64,000 bases of DNA. It comes from Cacajao melanocephalus (taxonomy: Eukaryota; Chordata; Mammalia; Primates; Pitheciidae). Shown here one piece after another: positions 1 through 20,375 of this stretch (within the stretch, counting starts at the first letter, position 1; each line of letters starts with the position of its first letter). The stretch lies in assembly GCA_963573385.1 (NCBI GenBank), contig CAUYLG010061895.1:1-64000 (forward strand). The letters run 5' to 3'. The position numbers and the translations under genes were made by a program. The notes beneath the pieces are model-generated. The model had not been told where the DNA came from. It searched no databases and worked only from the letters and a program-made list of their open reading frames with translations.

Positions 1-35
1 TAATTTTTCATCTTTTGACCATATGATGAAAAAAC

Positions 36-36
<1 letters not shown>

Positions 37-67
<31 letters not shown>
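37..67 (+). repeat. Poly(A) tract (31 A)
   Basis: A run of A close to the window edge. It may be the tail of a retroelement whose body lies before position 1, but only 36 bases are available to judge. Confidence 0.9.
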
Positions 68-69
<2 letters not shown>

Positions 70-971
70 CCAGTCAGAGACAATGAATTAAAGCCTAATT
101 TGTATGATATATATTTTAATTCCAGTAAAAGCCAGTTTAAAAAAACTGGGGAGTAGAAGTTGAAGGAAATTCTCTTTTGTGCTATATGTCTCCCAATACC
201 TTTGACAATTTCTTTTTCTACACCAAGAAGCCCGTGTTTCCACTGATGTGCTCAGGTTAGTTACTGAACACCAGCAAACGTGGCTTACTACAGACAGATA
301 TTTCCACCCATTTCTTACTTAAAATACAGAAAAGGTGTCCTCTTAATGGTAGATATGGGATATAGATTTAAAGAGACCTTCAGTTTTCCTTAAAATGAAA
401 GATTACTAGTTCTCGACGTCCAAGGAATAAAAGCAAACAACTTTTGCCATAGGCCATTAGTGTGCACACGTATGCAATTCAAAATAGTATCATCTCACAA
501 AGTTAAAGATTATTTATCATTTTTATTAAATTTATGGATTTCTTTACTAATATTTTATGTGTAGAACTTGTTTTAAAGGCATATATTAATTTCTATGTTA
601 AGAAAAATATATTTTTATCGAATAGGAGCAATTAATAATTGAAAGGTATTATTTTTCTTTCTTTCTAGCAGTGCATGATTCTGACATTTAAACTACAAAG
701 TCAGGATGTAATGGTATTTGCCATTTATCTGTACTTAAAATTATGGTATAGCTTAATAATATCTTCTGCAGTTGGAATTAACTTTCTCTGATCTATTGCT
801 ATATTCCTCAAAAGTATCAAATATAATTTAGTAAGATATACCCAAAATATGAAAAATAGCACTTAGGTAGAGAAGAGACAATACCTTGTATTTTTTGAGA
901 ATTTACTAATAACGTTTGCCTTAGAGTCCAATTTAGGATGTTTCCCAGGTTTTTCTTTGGTTTCTTTCTTT

Positions 972-1012
<41 letters not shown>

Positions 1013-2932
1013 CTCTCTCCCTACTTTTCAAATATGTCATAAATATTGTGGGTTGAAGCCCAACTAGAGACATAGAACCTTAGCCTTAGACCACCTGAGA
1101 TGCTTAAAATTTTAGAGGTTGTGTTCTATAAGACCTAGTAAAGTCTACATTTTTACCAAAGATTAATATGCCCAGTGAAGCTTGGGTGCCACTGGTCTAA
1201 ACTTTCTTTACCTAGAACTTCTAAGCAGTCAGGCCCTGACAGACCTCCAGTTGAATCTCTCCTGTCACTATAAGTGGAACTATTTTACTCTCACCCAAAG
1301 GTGGGGAAACCATGACCAGGAGGAACACAAGACGTCTAAGTGTCTTTTTATTCACCAACGAATGAACAGTAGTCAGTGTAACTTTATTCCGAGACTCACT
1401 GCACACTAATTTTTCAAAACAATGATCTACCACACAAACTCTGTTGTAATTCCATATTTGCCAGACTCTCTGGTTGGCTAAACCACAATATTTTTCAGCC
1501 TCTGAATAATATCAATGTTGTCATAATTGTTGATTGAACATACATAGATAAAACAATTAAAATAGTACCACCTTCAACAGCTTCCCTAACATGTTGGCCA
1601 TTCAATTCCCATGACTTCTTGTATTCACTTTCTCTCATGCTGATACTCACCTACTCACCTTGCTTCTTCCTCCGCTAAGTAATCAGCCCACTAGGATTCT
1701 GTAAATGCTGGAAAGTTCAGAACTCCCCAACGGTTGCACTTGTCCTTCAAGTGAATGAAAGCCATAGATATAAACTGGATGGCATTTACTAATGTAACTG
1801 GGAAATATTTAAAAGTTATAGGTTTATAATATGTTTAAAAATGTTAAGATACATAGAAGATCTAGGCTATTTTCTTGGTAGAGATTCAGATTTTTAAGTA
1901 AATTTCTTTAAAGGCAAAAAGCCACATGAGAACATTCTCCAGTGGGGCTGTAGTTGTTATATCTAAAGCAAATCCAGTATCAATTCAAACAACAAAAAAA
2001 TCAATAGCCTACCTCACTTTGAAAATATTTATACATTCATTTACTCTTAGTAAATAGATTTGAGACTTCCCAAACTATCACATATTCCTCTTACTTTGCC
2101 TCTTCAGGTGATTCTTCTGGGGGTCAAATGTGCCTATACTGTTATAACTGAAAGAGTAATTGAAATGTACCCTTCATCCCCACTATCAAACAATAATGAA
2201 AAATCACCTTTTTATTGATTATCAGATATTGTATGATAATATTAATTAAATAATATTTTAATTTATTAACATGCCATGGGAATAGAGAATATATTAACAT
2301 TATATGTTTCTTTAAAAACTGGTATAGCTATTTGACTTATGGAAAACAGACTCTCAACATTTAAATTTGAAAAAGAATTATTCATAAAGCAATTACTCTA
2401 AAGCTCAATTTACCTATCAAAGATAAATAAAGTTCAGAACTGTATTATAAGTAATACAAATTGCCAGTTCCAGTAACTTTGTATTTTAACCTTGTGCAAA
2501 TCATTCTAAACTAGGCAATACAGAAAAATGGACATTTATCTTTATTTAATATAGCCAGTTTATTAAAAAGATTGTCTCTACTTTCTGGATCAATACAGGG
2601 AACACATTTGTTGCTTGCTTGAAACTAAATTTCGGAGAAAAAATTAACTGATTGCTCTGCTGTAATGTGATATCATCTCCGCATATTTTGGTCAGGAGGG
2701 GGTGACATTTTACCTTTTATTTGATAGTTTTTAACTAAATCAGTTTTAAGAATGCTTGGTTGATCAGAAAAATGATCCTTAATGTGCCACTCAGATCTTC
2801 CTAGTAGTACAGACAGACTGTGCTGTTGGTAGATAGCATGATGCCATTTATGGCAGTTTTAAGCCATGCATATTCAAAGATACAGATTCAGACTTACAAT
2901 TCTGAGTGGTACAATTCTTAAATTTGTACTTG
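68..2932. other. Intronic sequence, nothing else recognised
   Basis: AT-rich unique sequence with the CT microsatellite at 974. The open frames at 1182-1433 on both strands overlap each other and have no protein-family features. Confidence 0.7.
974..1010 (+). repeat. (CT)n microsatellite
   Basis: An uninterrupted CT run of about 18 units within intronic sequence. Confidence 0.95.
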
Positions 2933-3226
<294 letters not shown>

Positions 3227-3789
3227 CAGATTTGTAACTCTTTTTCATCTATACCCCTACTTCCCCATAAATACATTAGAAACATCACAAATCTTTATGG
3301 AACAATTTCAACCTCATTGCTTCTAATGACAAAAGGATGATCCCCAAAAGGGTGCTATATAACTAACCTCACAATTATATAAATCCCCACTGCCAAACTA
3401 TGAATATATAAATCAGAAAACATGGCTTTATTGAAATATTTGTCTCTTCAGTCGCTATGTATTAACACAGGCATGACATCTTTCATGAGATTCCTTTTTG
3501 TCCAAATCCAACAAATCAGTTGAATGCCACTGAGGTTTCAAATTTGATATCGATGTGAACTTAGTTTAGAATATAAAATCAACTGTATATAAGTCAACTG
3601 GCAAAAATTCAATTCTAAAATAGTTTGGCTTATAATAGATTATAGCAAAAACATGCCCAATTTCTCAACAAAATATCACCCTTCTCTCTCATTCATTTAT
3701 TCATTTATTTTTTAACTCATGAATTTACAGAGAAACATACATCAGTTTCTAACAGTAAATAATAAGTAATGCAGAAAAAGAATCACTAC

Positions 3790-3891
3790 TTTTTTTTTTT
3801 TTTTTTTTTTTTGAAATGGAGTTGTTGCCCAGGCTGGAGTGCAATGGCACAATCTTGGCTCACTGCAACCTCTACCTCCGGGGTTCAAGTG
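3790..3891 (-). mobile_element. 5'-truncated Alu (about 100 bp) with 11-bp target duplication
   Basis: A 23-base T run is followed by only the 3' part of the right Alu arm, up to GGGGTTCAAGTG. The perfect direct repeat agaatcactac at 3779-3789 and 3892-3902 shows that the short length is the original insertion size, not a later deletion. Confidence 0.9.
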
Positions 3892-4477
3892 AGAATCACT
3901 ACCAATCTGATTACTATCATTACTGTTTTCAAATGTCTGCTCCTACCATCAGAAATGTTCAAGGGGCTACCTTAATTACCTGCTTGCAGTTCACAAATAT
4001 ATTCTTTCAACCACATCCTCCCAAACTACAGAAGTACCCTGATGAAAGAATAGGTGTCAGGGTCAAGGGAAAGAAGTAGATGTGGTTACAGGTGTCTGGT
4101 TCTTTTAGGGGGCTGTCTCAACTCTGCAGAACTAACCCTGCTGAACTAGAGTCAGTTAAAGAGGAAGCCTGCCTGGTGCCCTCCACTTCTAACAGCAGGA
4201 TTAGCGTGGCTATTGGCATAATAAAGTGGCTAATAGCAGAAAAAAGTGTTTATACATTTTTCTAATGAAAATTTTGAAGTAAGGGTCTCATGTTTATAAG
4301 ATTCTAGCATCTCAGTTCTTCATCATATTTCCTCCTCAAAGAGCCACCTCTATTCCAGTGTCAGGTTCATGCACATCAAAGGCTTCTTTCAGATCATTCA
4401 TTTTGAAGCATAAGTAATGTCAGATAACTATATTTAAGGTCACCCTTCCAAGAGCCAGCTTTATTTTTAAATATCAA

Positions 4478-4757
4478 AGCTCTATGATTAAGATTCAGGG
4501 CAATGTCTCTGGAATCAAGCTACCTAGATTTAAACCTCAGTTTCTTTACTTCCCAGCTGGGTTATCTCGATCAAATTTCTTTGTTTGTTTGTTTGTTTTC
4601 TAAATCTATCAGTGAAGCAAGTTTTTATCTGTAAGGGTGTGAATATAATAGTTTTGAAATCATAGGGAGTTATTGAGGAATAAATTACTTAGTACACATA
4701 AAACACTTAAAACGGCTTCTGGCACATATTATGTCCAATAAATGTTGGTTATTATTA
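4478..4757 (+). mobile_element. MIR element
   Basis: The order gctctatgattaagattc, gtctctggaatcaagc, ctgtaagggtgtg and ccaataaatgttggttatt matches MIR. A (TTTG)n run (about 4580-4599) interrupts it. Confidence 0.8.
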
Positions 4758-7729
4758 TGTACATGTAAGAACTAAGCAAACTACTAATGATGGGGAATTT
4801 TGGAGATGAGGACCTGCCTTTTCTAATTATATTAAAATGATAATACATATGCAATCAAATAACATACCATGATTTTAAGATCTTAGGAGATTAAAGGGTT
4901 GAAGTTAAGTTCAAAATTCGGATTAAAAAAAAAGAAACTCAGTAAAATAAACATAAAAAATACAAAGAAGGGATTAATATAACTGTGGTTACATTTACTT
5001 CACACTAAACTTCTAAAATAATGTTAAAGATGCCACCTAACAGGGAGTAGCATTCACTTGGACAAATATCACACTGACTTCACAGTCTTACCTTGGAATT
5101 AGTACCAGATAACCTCACAATTAAGTTGACAGTCCAGTCAGAACTATTTAAACAAAGTTTAACTGATTAAACATCATCTAAATACACTTTGTTATATTCC
5201 CAGCAGAAATGGATGGCAAGGTATCTTACTCTAGGTTTTCCATCTCCCTCCTCCACGACTCCAATTCCCAAAGTACCTCTACAAATATCCCTTCTTGCCA
5301 GTAGAACTATCTGCTTTAACAATATTTCTATGGGTAAGGAGATGCATATACCAATGTGAAAAAAATGGAGGTGACTCCTGCCTTCAGAGCTGACTAGAAA
5401 TACTGAACTACAGCCTGCATGTACGTTTCAGTTGCATACAGAAACAGAACATAAATTCACTCAAACTTTTCATGTCATGGTTCCAAAATTAATGGCAAAA
5501 TAATAATATATTTATGGTAAATAGCAAAATTAAGAATGTTTTTGAGAAAGCAAATGTGCAAATATCAGTCACTTAAAAGGTTTTATTATTTTGTTAAAGA
5601 TTCCAAGTAGTCTGAAAATTCAAAAGCTAAATGATCCCAGTTATGGTTTTCATCTTCAATGTGTAACAGTTTTGGTAAAAATTGTCTTATGATAAATAAA
5701 GATTTTGCTTTAAGGAAAAGGAATTTGTCATCCATGATGTAAATAGATTAAAGACAATGGAAGATCACATTTTAATTAAAAAAGTGACAGTAAATGATAA
5801 TCTACTAAGCAAATTGCCAATATGTACATCTATTAACTGTCACATCCTTGAACTAGGACAAATTTATAATATGTTACTTATATCTCATTTCTAAAATGGA
5901 GACAAGAGGTTATTTTTCCTGTCATTATGCTTGTGAAACTAAGGGGCATATTATCATATTTCATGAATACTTCACTAAATTCTTCCATTTAAACAAGTCA
6001 TTCAGCAGCCTAATATTGGGTTGACAATTTTATTTATAACAAAGCAAAAATGTTTAAATGTTTCCTTTTTGATAATAGCTCTCCCATTTGAGACAGATCA
6101 TTATTCTTCCAATTTTCCTCTCACCACCATCATCCAAATATGGAAGGCAGCTCTGTCATGTTGTACTTGGGATCTGAAGAAAGAGTTAACTATTTCTGCT
6201 GCAATAGATTGATGACTTTTTCTTCATTAATAGAATATGAAAGCTCAGTGACAGCCAATCAAGTTCTCTCCTGCCTGAGGACTTCCAGACCCCACTCTAT
6301 AGGGTTCTGTCTTATGGTCACCATCATTCTGTAGAATGCTAGTCCTGCCAGTAACACAGCTGATTTGCATACAGTCATATCAGAGCAAGAGAGAAACTTA
6401 AGCATCTTGAATATTATTCTGCTTTCAGCTTTAGTCCAAACTCTGAAGGGAAATGAAAACTCATCAGAAGCCATAACTATCAAATTAGTTCATTTGCACA
6501 TCTTCCTTTTTCCTCATTTGATCATGACTGAGGTTTATTGTCTATCAAAGAGATTCAGAATGACTTCGTTGACACAACTTTTAGTGCATTTACAATGAAA
6601 TTAATTGAGGAAGTATATGCCATTATATACTCACACTAAAAATAGTTGTAGTAATCGGACTTACAGAAAAGAAACATCATTATACATATTAACATTCAGA
6701 AACCTAGAGTAAGCAAAGATTTATCCTGCTGCTTTACTGATATGAAAGATGATAATGAAGAAGCTTTAGGAAATGTATATCCATTTTAGAGAACTCTGAA
6801 TTAAGTATACGAACCACAAAGACAGCAGATATATGTCATGGAGAAAAATTAAAGAGTCACAAATGAGAATGTTCTGGTTAAACCAGAACAACACATTAAT
6901 TTTTTATAGCTTTTTAATTGAAAAAAGGAACATATATACACATAAGTTCTTTTTAACATAAAATAGAAGAAAAAAATTTTTTTAATTGGCTATCTCTTAC
7001 ATTTCTATTGCTGAACATTTTTCAGATTTTGTTATTCAAAGCTATTAATTCTTACTGGTTCACATAGACTATTTAACAAAAAAAAAGTTCTAACATATTT
7101 TAGCAAACCTATGATATGCCACCTATTATATTAGAGTATTTTGTGACATTCATTAACTCATTAGAGAAATATTTGCAGAGATTTTATAATGGTATAGGGA
7201 TTAACCTGGCCTGGAGGTAGAGATTAGAGAAGTGAGCAAGGCACAGAGAATTCCTGTACCCACATAGCTTTACCTGAATATTGGGAGTTCGGAATAAATT
7301 AAATTAAGTTAGCTATCTTGCCAATCAAACTATCTAGGATCTCGATGATTTTTACTAAAAAATTTTTATTACATTATCAATGCATTGTAGCAGTGAAAAA
7401 TTTATATAAACAGTGCAAAGAAATAGAAAATAAAATACTGCTGAAATAGTCACAGTTATTCATTTGGTGTTTCCCTTTCTGGATATTTTTATGCATTAAT
7501 TAATACAAACATATATGCATATTTACTATTTTTACAAATTTGGAATCTGTAATATACATAATTATATGTATTATGCTTTTATTTATTAATATATTTTAGC
7601 CCTCTTTCCATATCAGTACATGAGATGTAGTTAGTTATTGATCTGAACAGTATTCGTTTGTCTGCATATAGATTCCTTTTAAAATTAAGTAATGCCCATG
7701 ATTTAATATTTTCAACTACCTAGAGTGGT
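4758..7729. other. Intronic sequence, nothing recognised
   Basis: AT-rich unique sequence. The overlapping short frames at 6021-6598 on both strands do not resemble a gene. Around 7140-7260 there may be a very decayed L2, which I cannot support. Confidence 0.65.
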
Positions 7730-7744
7730 ATAAAATGAAAAATA

Positions 7745-13204
<5,460 letters not shown>

Positions 13205-13346
13205 TCCGTTTACGCCCAGTTGCCAAATAGATGTAATACCACCTACAGTATAGGTTGCTTTAAGAATTAAATAAGATAATCTGAGCAAGGAGCTCAGCAT
13301 AGTAGCTAATATATAGTAAACAAGCTACTATTTTATTAGAAATATT
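13205..13346 (+). mobile_element. MIR fragment
   Basis: atagatgtaataccacctac, gctttaagaattaaataag and ctcagcatagtagctaat resemble the 3' half of MIR. Confidence 0.65.
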
Positions 13347-16300
13347 TCTATTACTACTACTGCAAAAGCCTGAACATGATGCAACAACACTCCCTAGAGG
13401 TGAAATCTCTGTAGCATTCAGAAAGTGGCTTTTGTATTCTATCCACGTTAAAGAAGAAACTGTTCACTTGATAAAGTACCCCAAAAGGAATGCCTCAAGA
13501 TCCTGATACACAGCTGAGTAACTTAAAATGCTGTTGCTAGAGGGTCCAGAAATAGTTCCTTTGCTTCTTGCTTTCAGGAGAGAAATAAGTCCTGAGGATG
13601 AAAATCCAGAAAGGGAAGATTCTAAACAGTACCATTCTTTCATCACAAAGTAACTAGAGTGATGGCTAAGTGAAACCAAGCAATTGTTTAAAATTATGGT
13701 AGTGGTGTGGTAGTGTATCATCCCCAACCTGCAACCTGACCACCGTAATATAAATTATGAAAGACTTGGAATATTTATTTATAGAGTTGAATTGTGATAT
13801 TGCCTTGCCTCTACTGGAGGCAACTGGCAATACTAAGAATTGTTTAGAATCTCATGTCAAAATTAGTTACAGAACTATTTGAAATTCAAATTATGTATGT
13901 TGAATAATAGTCGTTTGTTGGAACTGTTAGTTTTGGCAACTTTTTGAATCGTTGTGGTCATTCTTTATTTTGTTTATGATATGTCTCTCAGCTTGTGACA
14001 TTTAGCAAAGATTCCAAAGCGTGGCACATCTTGGAAGACTACAAGAATACATTATGTTGCCATAGAGGCATCTAAAATTAATGTTTCAAATATGTAGGGC
14101 TTGGTGCAATGAAACATTTTGCCAAGTACATCTCCTCAATTTAAAAAATCAAGATCATTTTGTTATTAGTTGATTTGTAGTTAATTGACCAAAATAGATA
14201 TTTATGAGAATAATTAGTTCATTATTTCTAAAAGTTAAAATATTTTCAAGAATGTTTTAAAACATAATTTTATTTTATTTAGGCATACACACTTGAAGGA
14301 TAACATATAAACATTAGAAAAAAAGCGTAAGTGCAGAAAATATTTTCCCATTAAATTATCCATTAAAAGATTTAACTTCAGTCAGTAACTTGGGATTACC
14401 TACAGATATGACTAAACTTTAAAATCTAAATTCTTAATAGCACCACTCCTATGAACACCATAATCAATTGTTAATGTTCTTAGGAGAATTTACCTACATT
14501 TTGTCATACACTGTTAAAGCATCTAAAGTGACAAGAGTATGGGACATTTTCTTTTATTCCTTCCTTCTAACAGTTAAAAATGTGGCATAGTACATTAATA
14601 ATATAGAAGACTAGGAGAGACACACTGCTCTATAAAAAATAATTCTTTGTGATTTTGAACAAAACATTTACTCATTTTTTTTCTACTTTTTTGTCTTGTA
14701 GTATGATTTTTCAAAGAGCCTGGCAAGGACTGGCACTTTTTGTTGAAATCTTCTACCCACTAGATATAATGAGACATGTAACCTAAACCTGCTAAACATC
14801 ACCTTGTACAATGGAAATAATGTTATTCTCCTTGTCTCCTTCTATTTCAATGCTACATGCTCTATGAACACCATTCAGATATCAATCCCCAATAATGTTT
14901 CCCCAATAAATATGACCTTTGATGGTAATGCAACCCTTGAACTTCAATATTTATAAAAAAGTCAGTCAACAATTTCAAATTTACCATTCGACTTTTCTCT
15001 TTGGCTGCTATTGTGAACATAAAAAAATCAATGCAAACATAGATTTTTAAAAAAAGTTAAATAGGGTATTCATTATCTTGTAGATAAGAAGTTAGTCATT
15101 CCTCCCCTGATTATGCTGTAAATGTGTATTGTTGTAGACACAGCTACAGAAAGCTGAGAATCGTTTCATACTTACATAACTCACCCCTTTTTCTTGATAA
15201 TTTTTATATAGGCTTCAAAGAAAATTATTTTTCTGGGCAAAGTAAACAAAAATCAGACGAAGTTGGCACCATTGTACTGTTTTCCTTTTAATATACTGAA
15301 ATGACAGAGAAGTAATAGGACAACTACTTTAGGTAGCAAATAGGATTACTTTAATTAAAATGAGTTCTGAAGTGGCTATCATTTTAAAAAGCTATACTGA
15401 AGTACTCTGCAAAGGAAATGGGTATTTGAATTATGGGTAAAGTTGTTGTCACCATATTAAAAGTGTACCTTGCTTTAAAAACCTAGCATGAAATTCTATA
15501 AGCATAAAACTGATAAAATGAGAGTCTGCTGTTTGAATTGTAAGAGTTTAGCTACTATTTTTAAGATTTCTTAAGTGTTTGATCAGATTTTTATAATTAA
15601 CATTTCAAAATATGTTAAAGGTATAGTATTTTTATATATAATGAGCAAAAATATTTGGGGAAATATATCAATTGCATAAAACAAGAGAGATCACTATCAA
15701 ATGTATATAAATTTTAATAAATAACTTGTAAAATGATTATCATATTAATTTTAATTTTAACTCAAAAAAGATACCATTTTTTATTACTGCTGACCATGAG
15801 AACCTCTCATCATTGATTTATCTTGGCATTTAAATCATGATATTATTCCTAAGACTATAAAGAAAATCTGCAGAAAATATGAAGCTTATACATAGTCAAT
15901 ATTTTTTAAATAAAGCAAACTTTTATGATTGTGTTTGTTAAAAGACTTATTACAAAGTCAAATATAGTGAGTAAAAATGAACTTAGTAAACACACATAAG
16001 AAATAGTATGCTAGTTTAACTCAATCCATTTATGAAGTTCAGCCATCCATAATGCTACAGTATAAATATACAATTTCCTTAGTGTTACCAGACACTTTGG
16101 GCACTCTGTAATGTATTTGTTACACTTACTTTTATATTGAGTTTAATGCTTTAAATTCATAAGTTCTTCATCTGAAAAGATGACTGGATTTTGAAGAAAA
16201 ATAAATCTATTATTACAAAATGGAACACTGAATAAAAATCAATTCTCTGACTTTTCAGATGCACTGAAGCTAGTTTATGATAAGTTCATACTTAATTCTT

Positions 16301-18276
16301 CTCTTAATTAAGCCCCATTAGCATCAGCAATGGCAACATCACAAGTCCATGAAAAATAAAAGTATGTTTTCCGTATGCTACAAGTAGTTTGCTACCTGCC
16401 AACCTTATAAAAGTAGCATTTGTCATTGTCCTGTCTGTGCTGGCACCATTATGCTGTCAAGATATACCTAACACCTGAGAAGTCTAAAGAGGTGACTAAT
16501 GAAGCAAGTCACAAGTGATTAGGTTGATGTCTTAAAGACAGAGTAATGTGCAAAGTGAAGGAGACATGGGTATAAATGTGTAGAGGATTGGCTCCATTTC
16601 TTGTAAATCTGTGATTAGCAATCATATTGAAATAGCAATAACAGGCGGATTTGAAGACTGCAAATAAACCCACTTGAGAGTACCTGGAAACATCTTTATC
16701 TATGCTGTATCAGTATTAGCCTGATGAGATAAAAGCATGACTTCTTTCAAGAAAAATGGTACTGTTTTTGTTTATGAACATCTCTTAGCAGATCTAGCTA
16801 GACTGTTATTTATCATTTCAAGAATATAGAAGATTTTTACAAATTTAAAGAAGGATATTAAAGTTCCACTGGAGTATAGGAAATGTAGAGAAAGAAAAGG
16901 AAATTTCTCATTTGCTTTTACAAAACCAACATGTCAGTGGTTTTAAAACTTTACAAATATAATTAGTGAAAAATATGTTACAAAACAATTTAACATTAAT
17001 AGTGATGCAACAAATATAAACTATTACGAACAAATAGGATTAAACAAGATATTTAATGAATAGTATGCCATGATCAAATAGGATTTGCCTCCGAAATACA
17101 AGATTAGTTAAATATTAGAAATTTTTATAATTCACCACAAGATGTGGACTTATTCTGAAGCAGATGAAGCCTTAGGTTCAGAAGATTTTACTCCTACTGG
17201 GGCCTTCCATGACAGCTTTTGTTTTCCAATCTTAATGACCTCTTACTTTTAGTCTCAACTTTACATTCATAATTTTATATTCTTTTCTCAAAGATGTTTC
17301 TTCAAATTATATGTTTTAAACCCCATATAAAAAGGAAATATTGGATTTGCAGTACTAATAATGAAAAAGAAAAAGAAAGCCAAGTGACATCAAGACTACA
17401 TTTGACAACATTTTAAATATTTTATAAAAGACTCTTAGAATATAAGAAATGAATTTGTAGTTTCTTAACATTTTAACATGAATACGTAATGACTTCAACT
17501 CAGACAAAATTTTCAAACCTATGAAAGCAGAGGCAATAGAAGTGTGCTCCCTCTCTGGTTTAAATCCTAAGCCAGTACTAATAGATGAAAATGTTAACAT
17601 ATTCCCAGATATTTATTAAGCATCTTCTAAGTATTTGGCACAAAAAGGTGAAGGGGATAATGTTAGCAAAACAAACCTGGGTCTGGTCCTTATAAGTTAA
17701 CATAAAGATGGAAAAAAGGGGATGACATTATTAATAGTTTCAAATGTCTTAGTTGTTTACCTGGAAAATTTAAGATTTTGGAAAGTATATGATTACTCTT
17801 TAGTACGATCAACTCTTTTGGCTATAAATGACTTCAAAAGAGTAAGCATTTGTAAAATGTAAGTTAAAAATTGTGTCAAATGTACCTCAAAAAAGTATCA
17901 AAATCAAGGAACAAACATAATCATAAATCAATACGACCTAGTTATGTCTGTCTATTGAAATATACATCAAAGACTTAAACAATAAGAGAGACCTTACTCA
18001 TGTAGATGAATGACTTATTATTGAAATAATTGTTTATCTTCATTAATTTCTACTTTTATTCTAGAAGAATGCTGTCATGATTCTTAGGAGGTTAGATTTG
18101 ATGAAATGTTCTAAAATTTGTCAGAAAAATCAACTTGTGAAAATGGCAAGGAAAATGAACAAAAAAAGTAATGGGTATGTAGGGAGTGATCTTGACCAAT
18201 CGGATCTTAAACCATATTATGAAACTAAATAGAACACAATGGTATAAGAAACATAAAAGTTTGAAAGATAAGTAAG
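13347..18276. other. Intronic sequence, nothing recognised
   Basis: Almost 5 kb of AT-rich sequence without a recognisable repeat by eye, an unusually long repeat-poor run for this window. Confidence 0.6.
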
Positions 18277-18588
18277 TCAGGCACGTGGCCCATTTCTCTA
18301 ATTCCAGCACTTTGGGAGGCCGAGGCAAGAGGATTGCTTGAGCTCAGGGGTTTGAGACCAGCCTGGCAACATGGCAAGACACCATTACTACAAAAAAAAA
18401 AAAAAAAAAAAAAATCCAGATGTGGTAGCATATCTGTGGTTCCAGTTATACAGGAGGCTGAGGTGGGAAGATAACCTGAGCCCAGGGAGGTTGAGGCTGC
18501 AATGAGTCATGATTGTGCCACTGTGCTCTAGCCTGGGTGACAGAGTGAGAATGTGTCTCAAAAACCAAAACGATTAACAAAACAAAAA
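18277..18588 (+). mobile_element. Alu element, old (AluJ-like)
   Basis: A diverged dimer: the 5' end (tcaggcacgtggcc) is altered, there is a long middle A run (about 18391-18413), and the tail is mixed A/C. Features such as GATTGCTTGAGCTCAGG and GAGTCATGATTGTGCC suggest the older AluJ class. Confidence 0.9.
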
Positions 18589-20375
18589 TGAAATATATAG
18601 TAGGAAAAAATAAACTAGAAATACACCCAAGTAAAAGTAAAAAATTAGTTTAATGTGTGCTTCACAAAAACATTTAAAATCAGTAAGAAAAACTTTTGTT
18701 TCAACAAAAATAGAGGTAATTGACTATTCACTTGGGATCAGTATCTCTAATATAATTAAATACGTTAATATACAGAGAAAACATTACCTCAGAGAGAGAT
18801 ATATATATTATTATTATAGTATATAATACTACTATATTACAGTTGAGCTCACAAACAGTGGTATCAATGGACTGTGAATCACGCTTATGAGAGAACACAT
18901 TTATCTATTAAATGGTTAGATTTTTCACAGTCACAGTATCAGAGAATTGCATCTTAGGAGGAACATGAAGTCATCTGCTCTGCCATAATTTTATTTATGA
19001 ACAGCCTCAGATAGTTTAAATGAGTTATGTAAATTTACACGAGATGCTAAAGCCACAACAGAGTTCTCTGTTCGTCATAACACACTGTGTTCCCACCATT
19101 ACCCGATAGTCCTTGAGTAGGGACAAGTAATTAGCATTGGAATAAGCAGTATTTTAAGATAGGATGATACTCATACCTAAATGATGCTGAATTACTAACC
19201 CTAAAAGCTCCTTAACATTTTACATACAACAAATTTTGTATTAACAACATATTCAAACAAATTTCTAGTAACATGCGACCTCTATACTAATGTTTATATT
19301 CAGATGAAGGACACACTGTTACTCTGCAGTCTCTTGTTTTGTCTAACTTGTCCTATGATTTTTAGATGACTGACAGACACACATGTAGGCTTGGTTTCTC
19401 AGTGAGTTGGTCAAACATTTTATTCCAGGATGTTTATAAAGTTCAGTAGAGACACAAATGTGACAACCAACATGAATTAAAAGTAAGTGCAAATCTATCT
19501 ACTACCACGTATGGAGTAAGATAGAGGTAACTCAAAGAAAACAGTGCCTTCATAGATTTAAACAAAAAGCCCTAAGACTACCCTCCATGCAAAAGAATTT
19601 TTTTCTTTTTTCATTATATGGTTGTTATTGCAAAGCTTTTCTTTTTTCATTATATGGTAGTTATTACAATGTATGAAAAAATATCTATAGTCCAAGGAAA
19701 ACTGACAGTGGAGCTATACATAAAATCCTTAGCTATATCTTACACATCTGATGCATTTTAGAAGGTTAGGGAGTCTTCAACTGGCTTCTCAGCTCATGTG
19801 CAACCCTTCACCCTCCATATACCTTATGTCTAGAAAATTGTTTTGCAATTCTTTATGAATTTTTTTAAAAGAAGTCTATTGCAGGTAATTATAGTTCATT
19901 TTTAATGTTGGTATATCCTATTTAATTTTGTAATAGTTAGAAAATAAAATAGTTCACATCTTATTAAAACCCAGTAGGAGGCAAATCGATTCGCATAAAG
20001 ATTGAATAAAATAATCCATCAAAACTAGAAGAAAAATTATTTAAGAAAATCAACAAGCATTCCAAATTGGAAGGTGATTGTTCATACTTCAGTAAATACA
20101 GACCAATATTCCAAAAGGTCTATTACTTACTTCAAATGTTTCCTCTCTTAGCAGTTCAGGGGAAAATCATATTATACTGTTGTTATTTTTTAATGCAAAA
20201 AGCAATGGGGAAGTAAGACATTTTAGCATTCACAAAGGTGACATATGCAATAGAAAGAAAAAATGATATTGCTCTATGTTATTACTCCTTATGAAACAAA
20301 TGACTTGAAGATGTCTGAATGTTTACATAAATTTGAAGACCAGTTTGAAATGAGTGGAGAGGGGAGTCTGTTGAT
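18589..20375. other. Intronic sequence with one short tandem repeat
   Basis: The only structure I see is the 36-bp tandem pair at 19601 and a short AT-rich run near 18800. Confidence 0.6.
19601..19671 (+). repeat. Two-copy tandem repeat, 36-bp unit
   Basis: The unit starting ttttcttttttcattatatg (19601-19636) is followed at once by a second copy (19637-19671) with about three differences. Confidence 0.9.
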
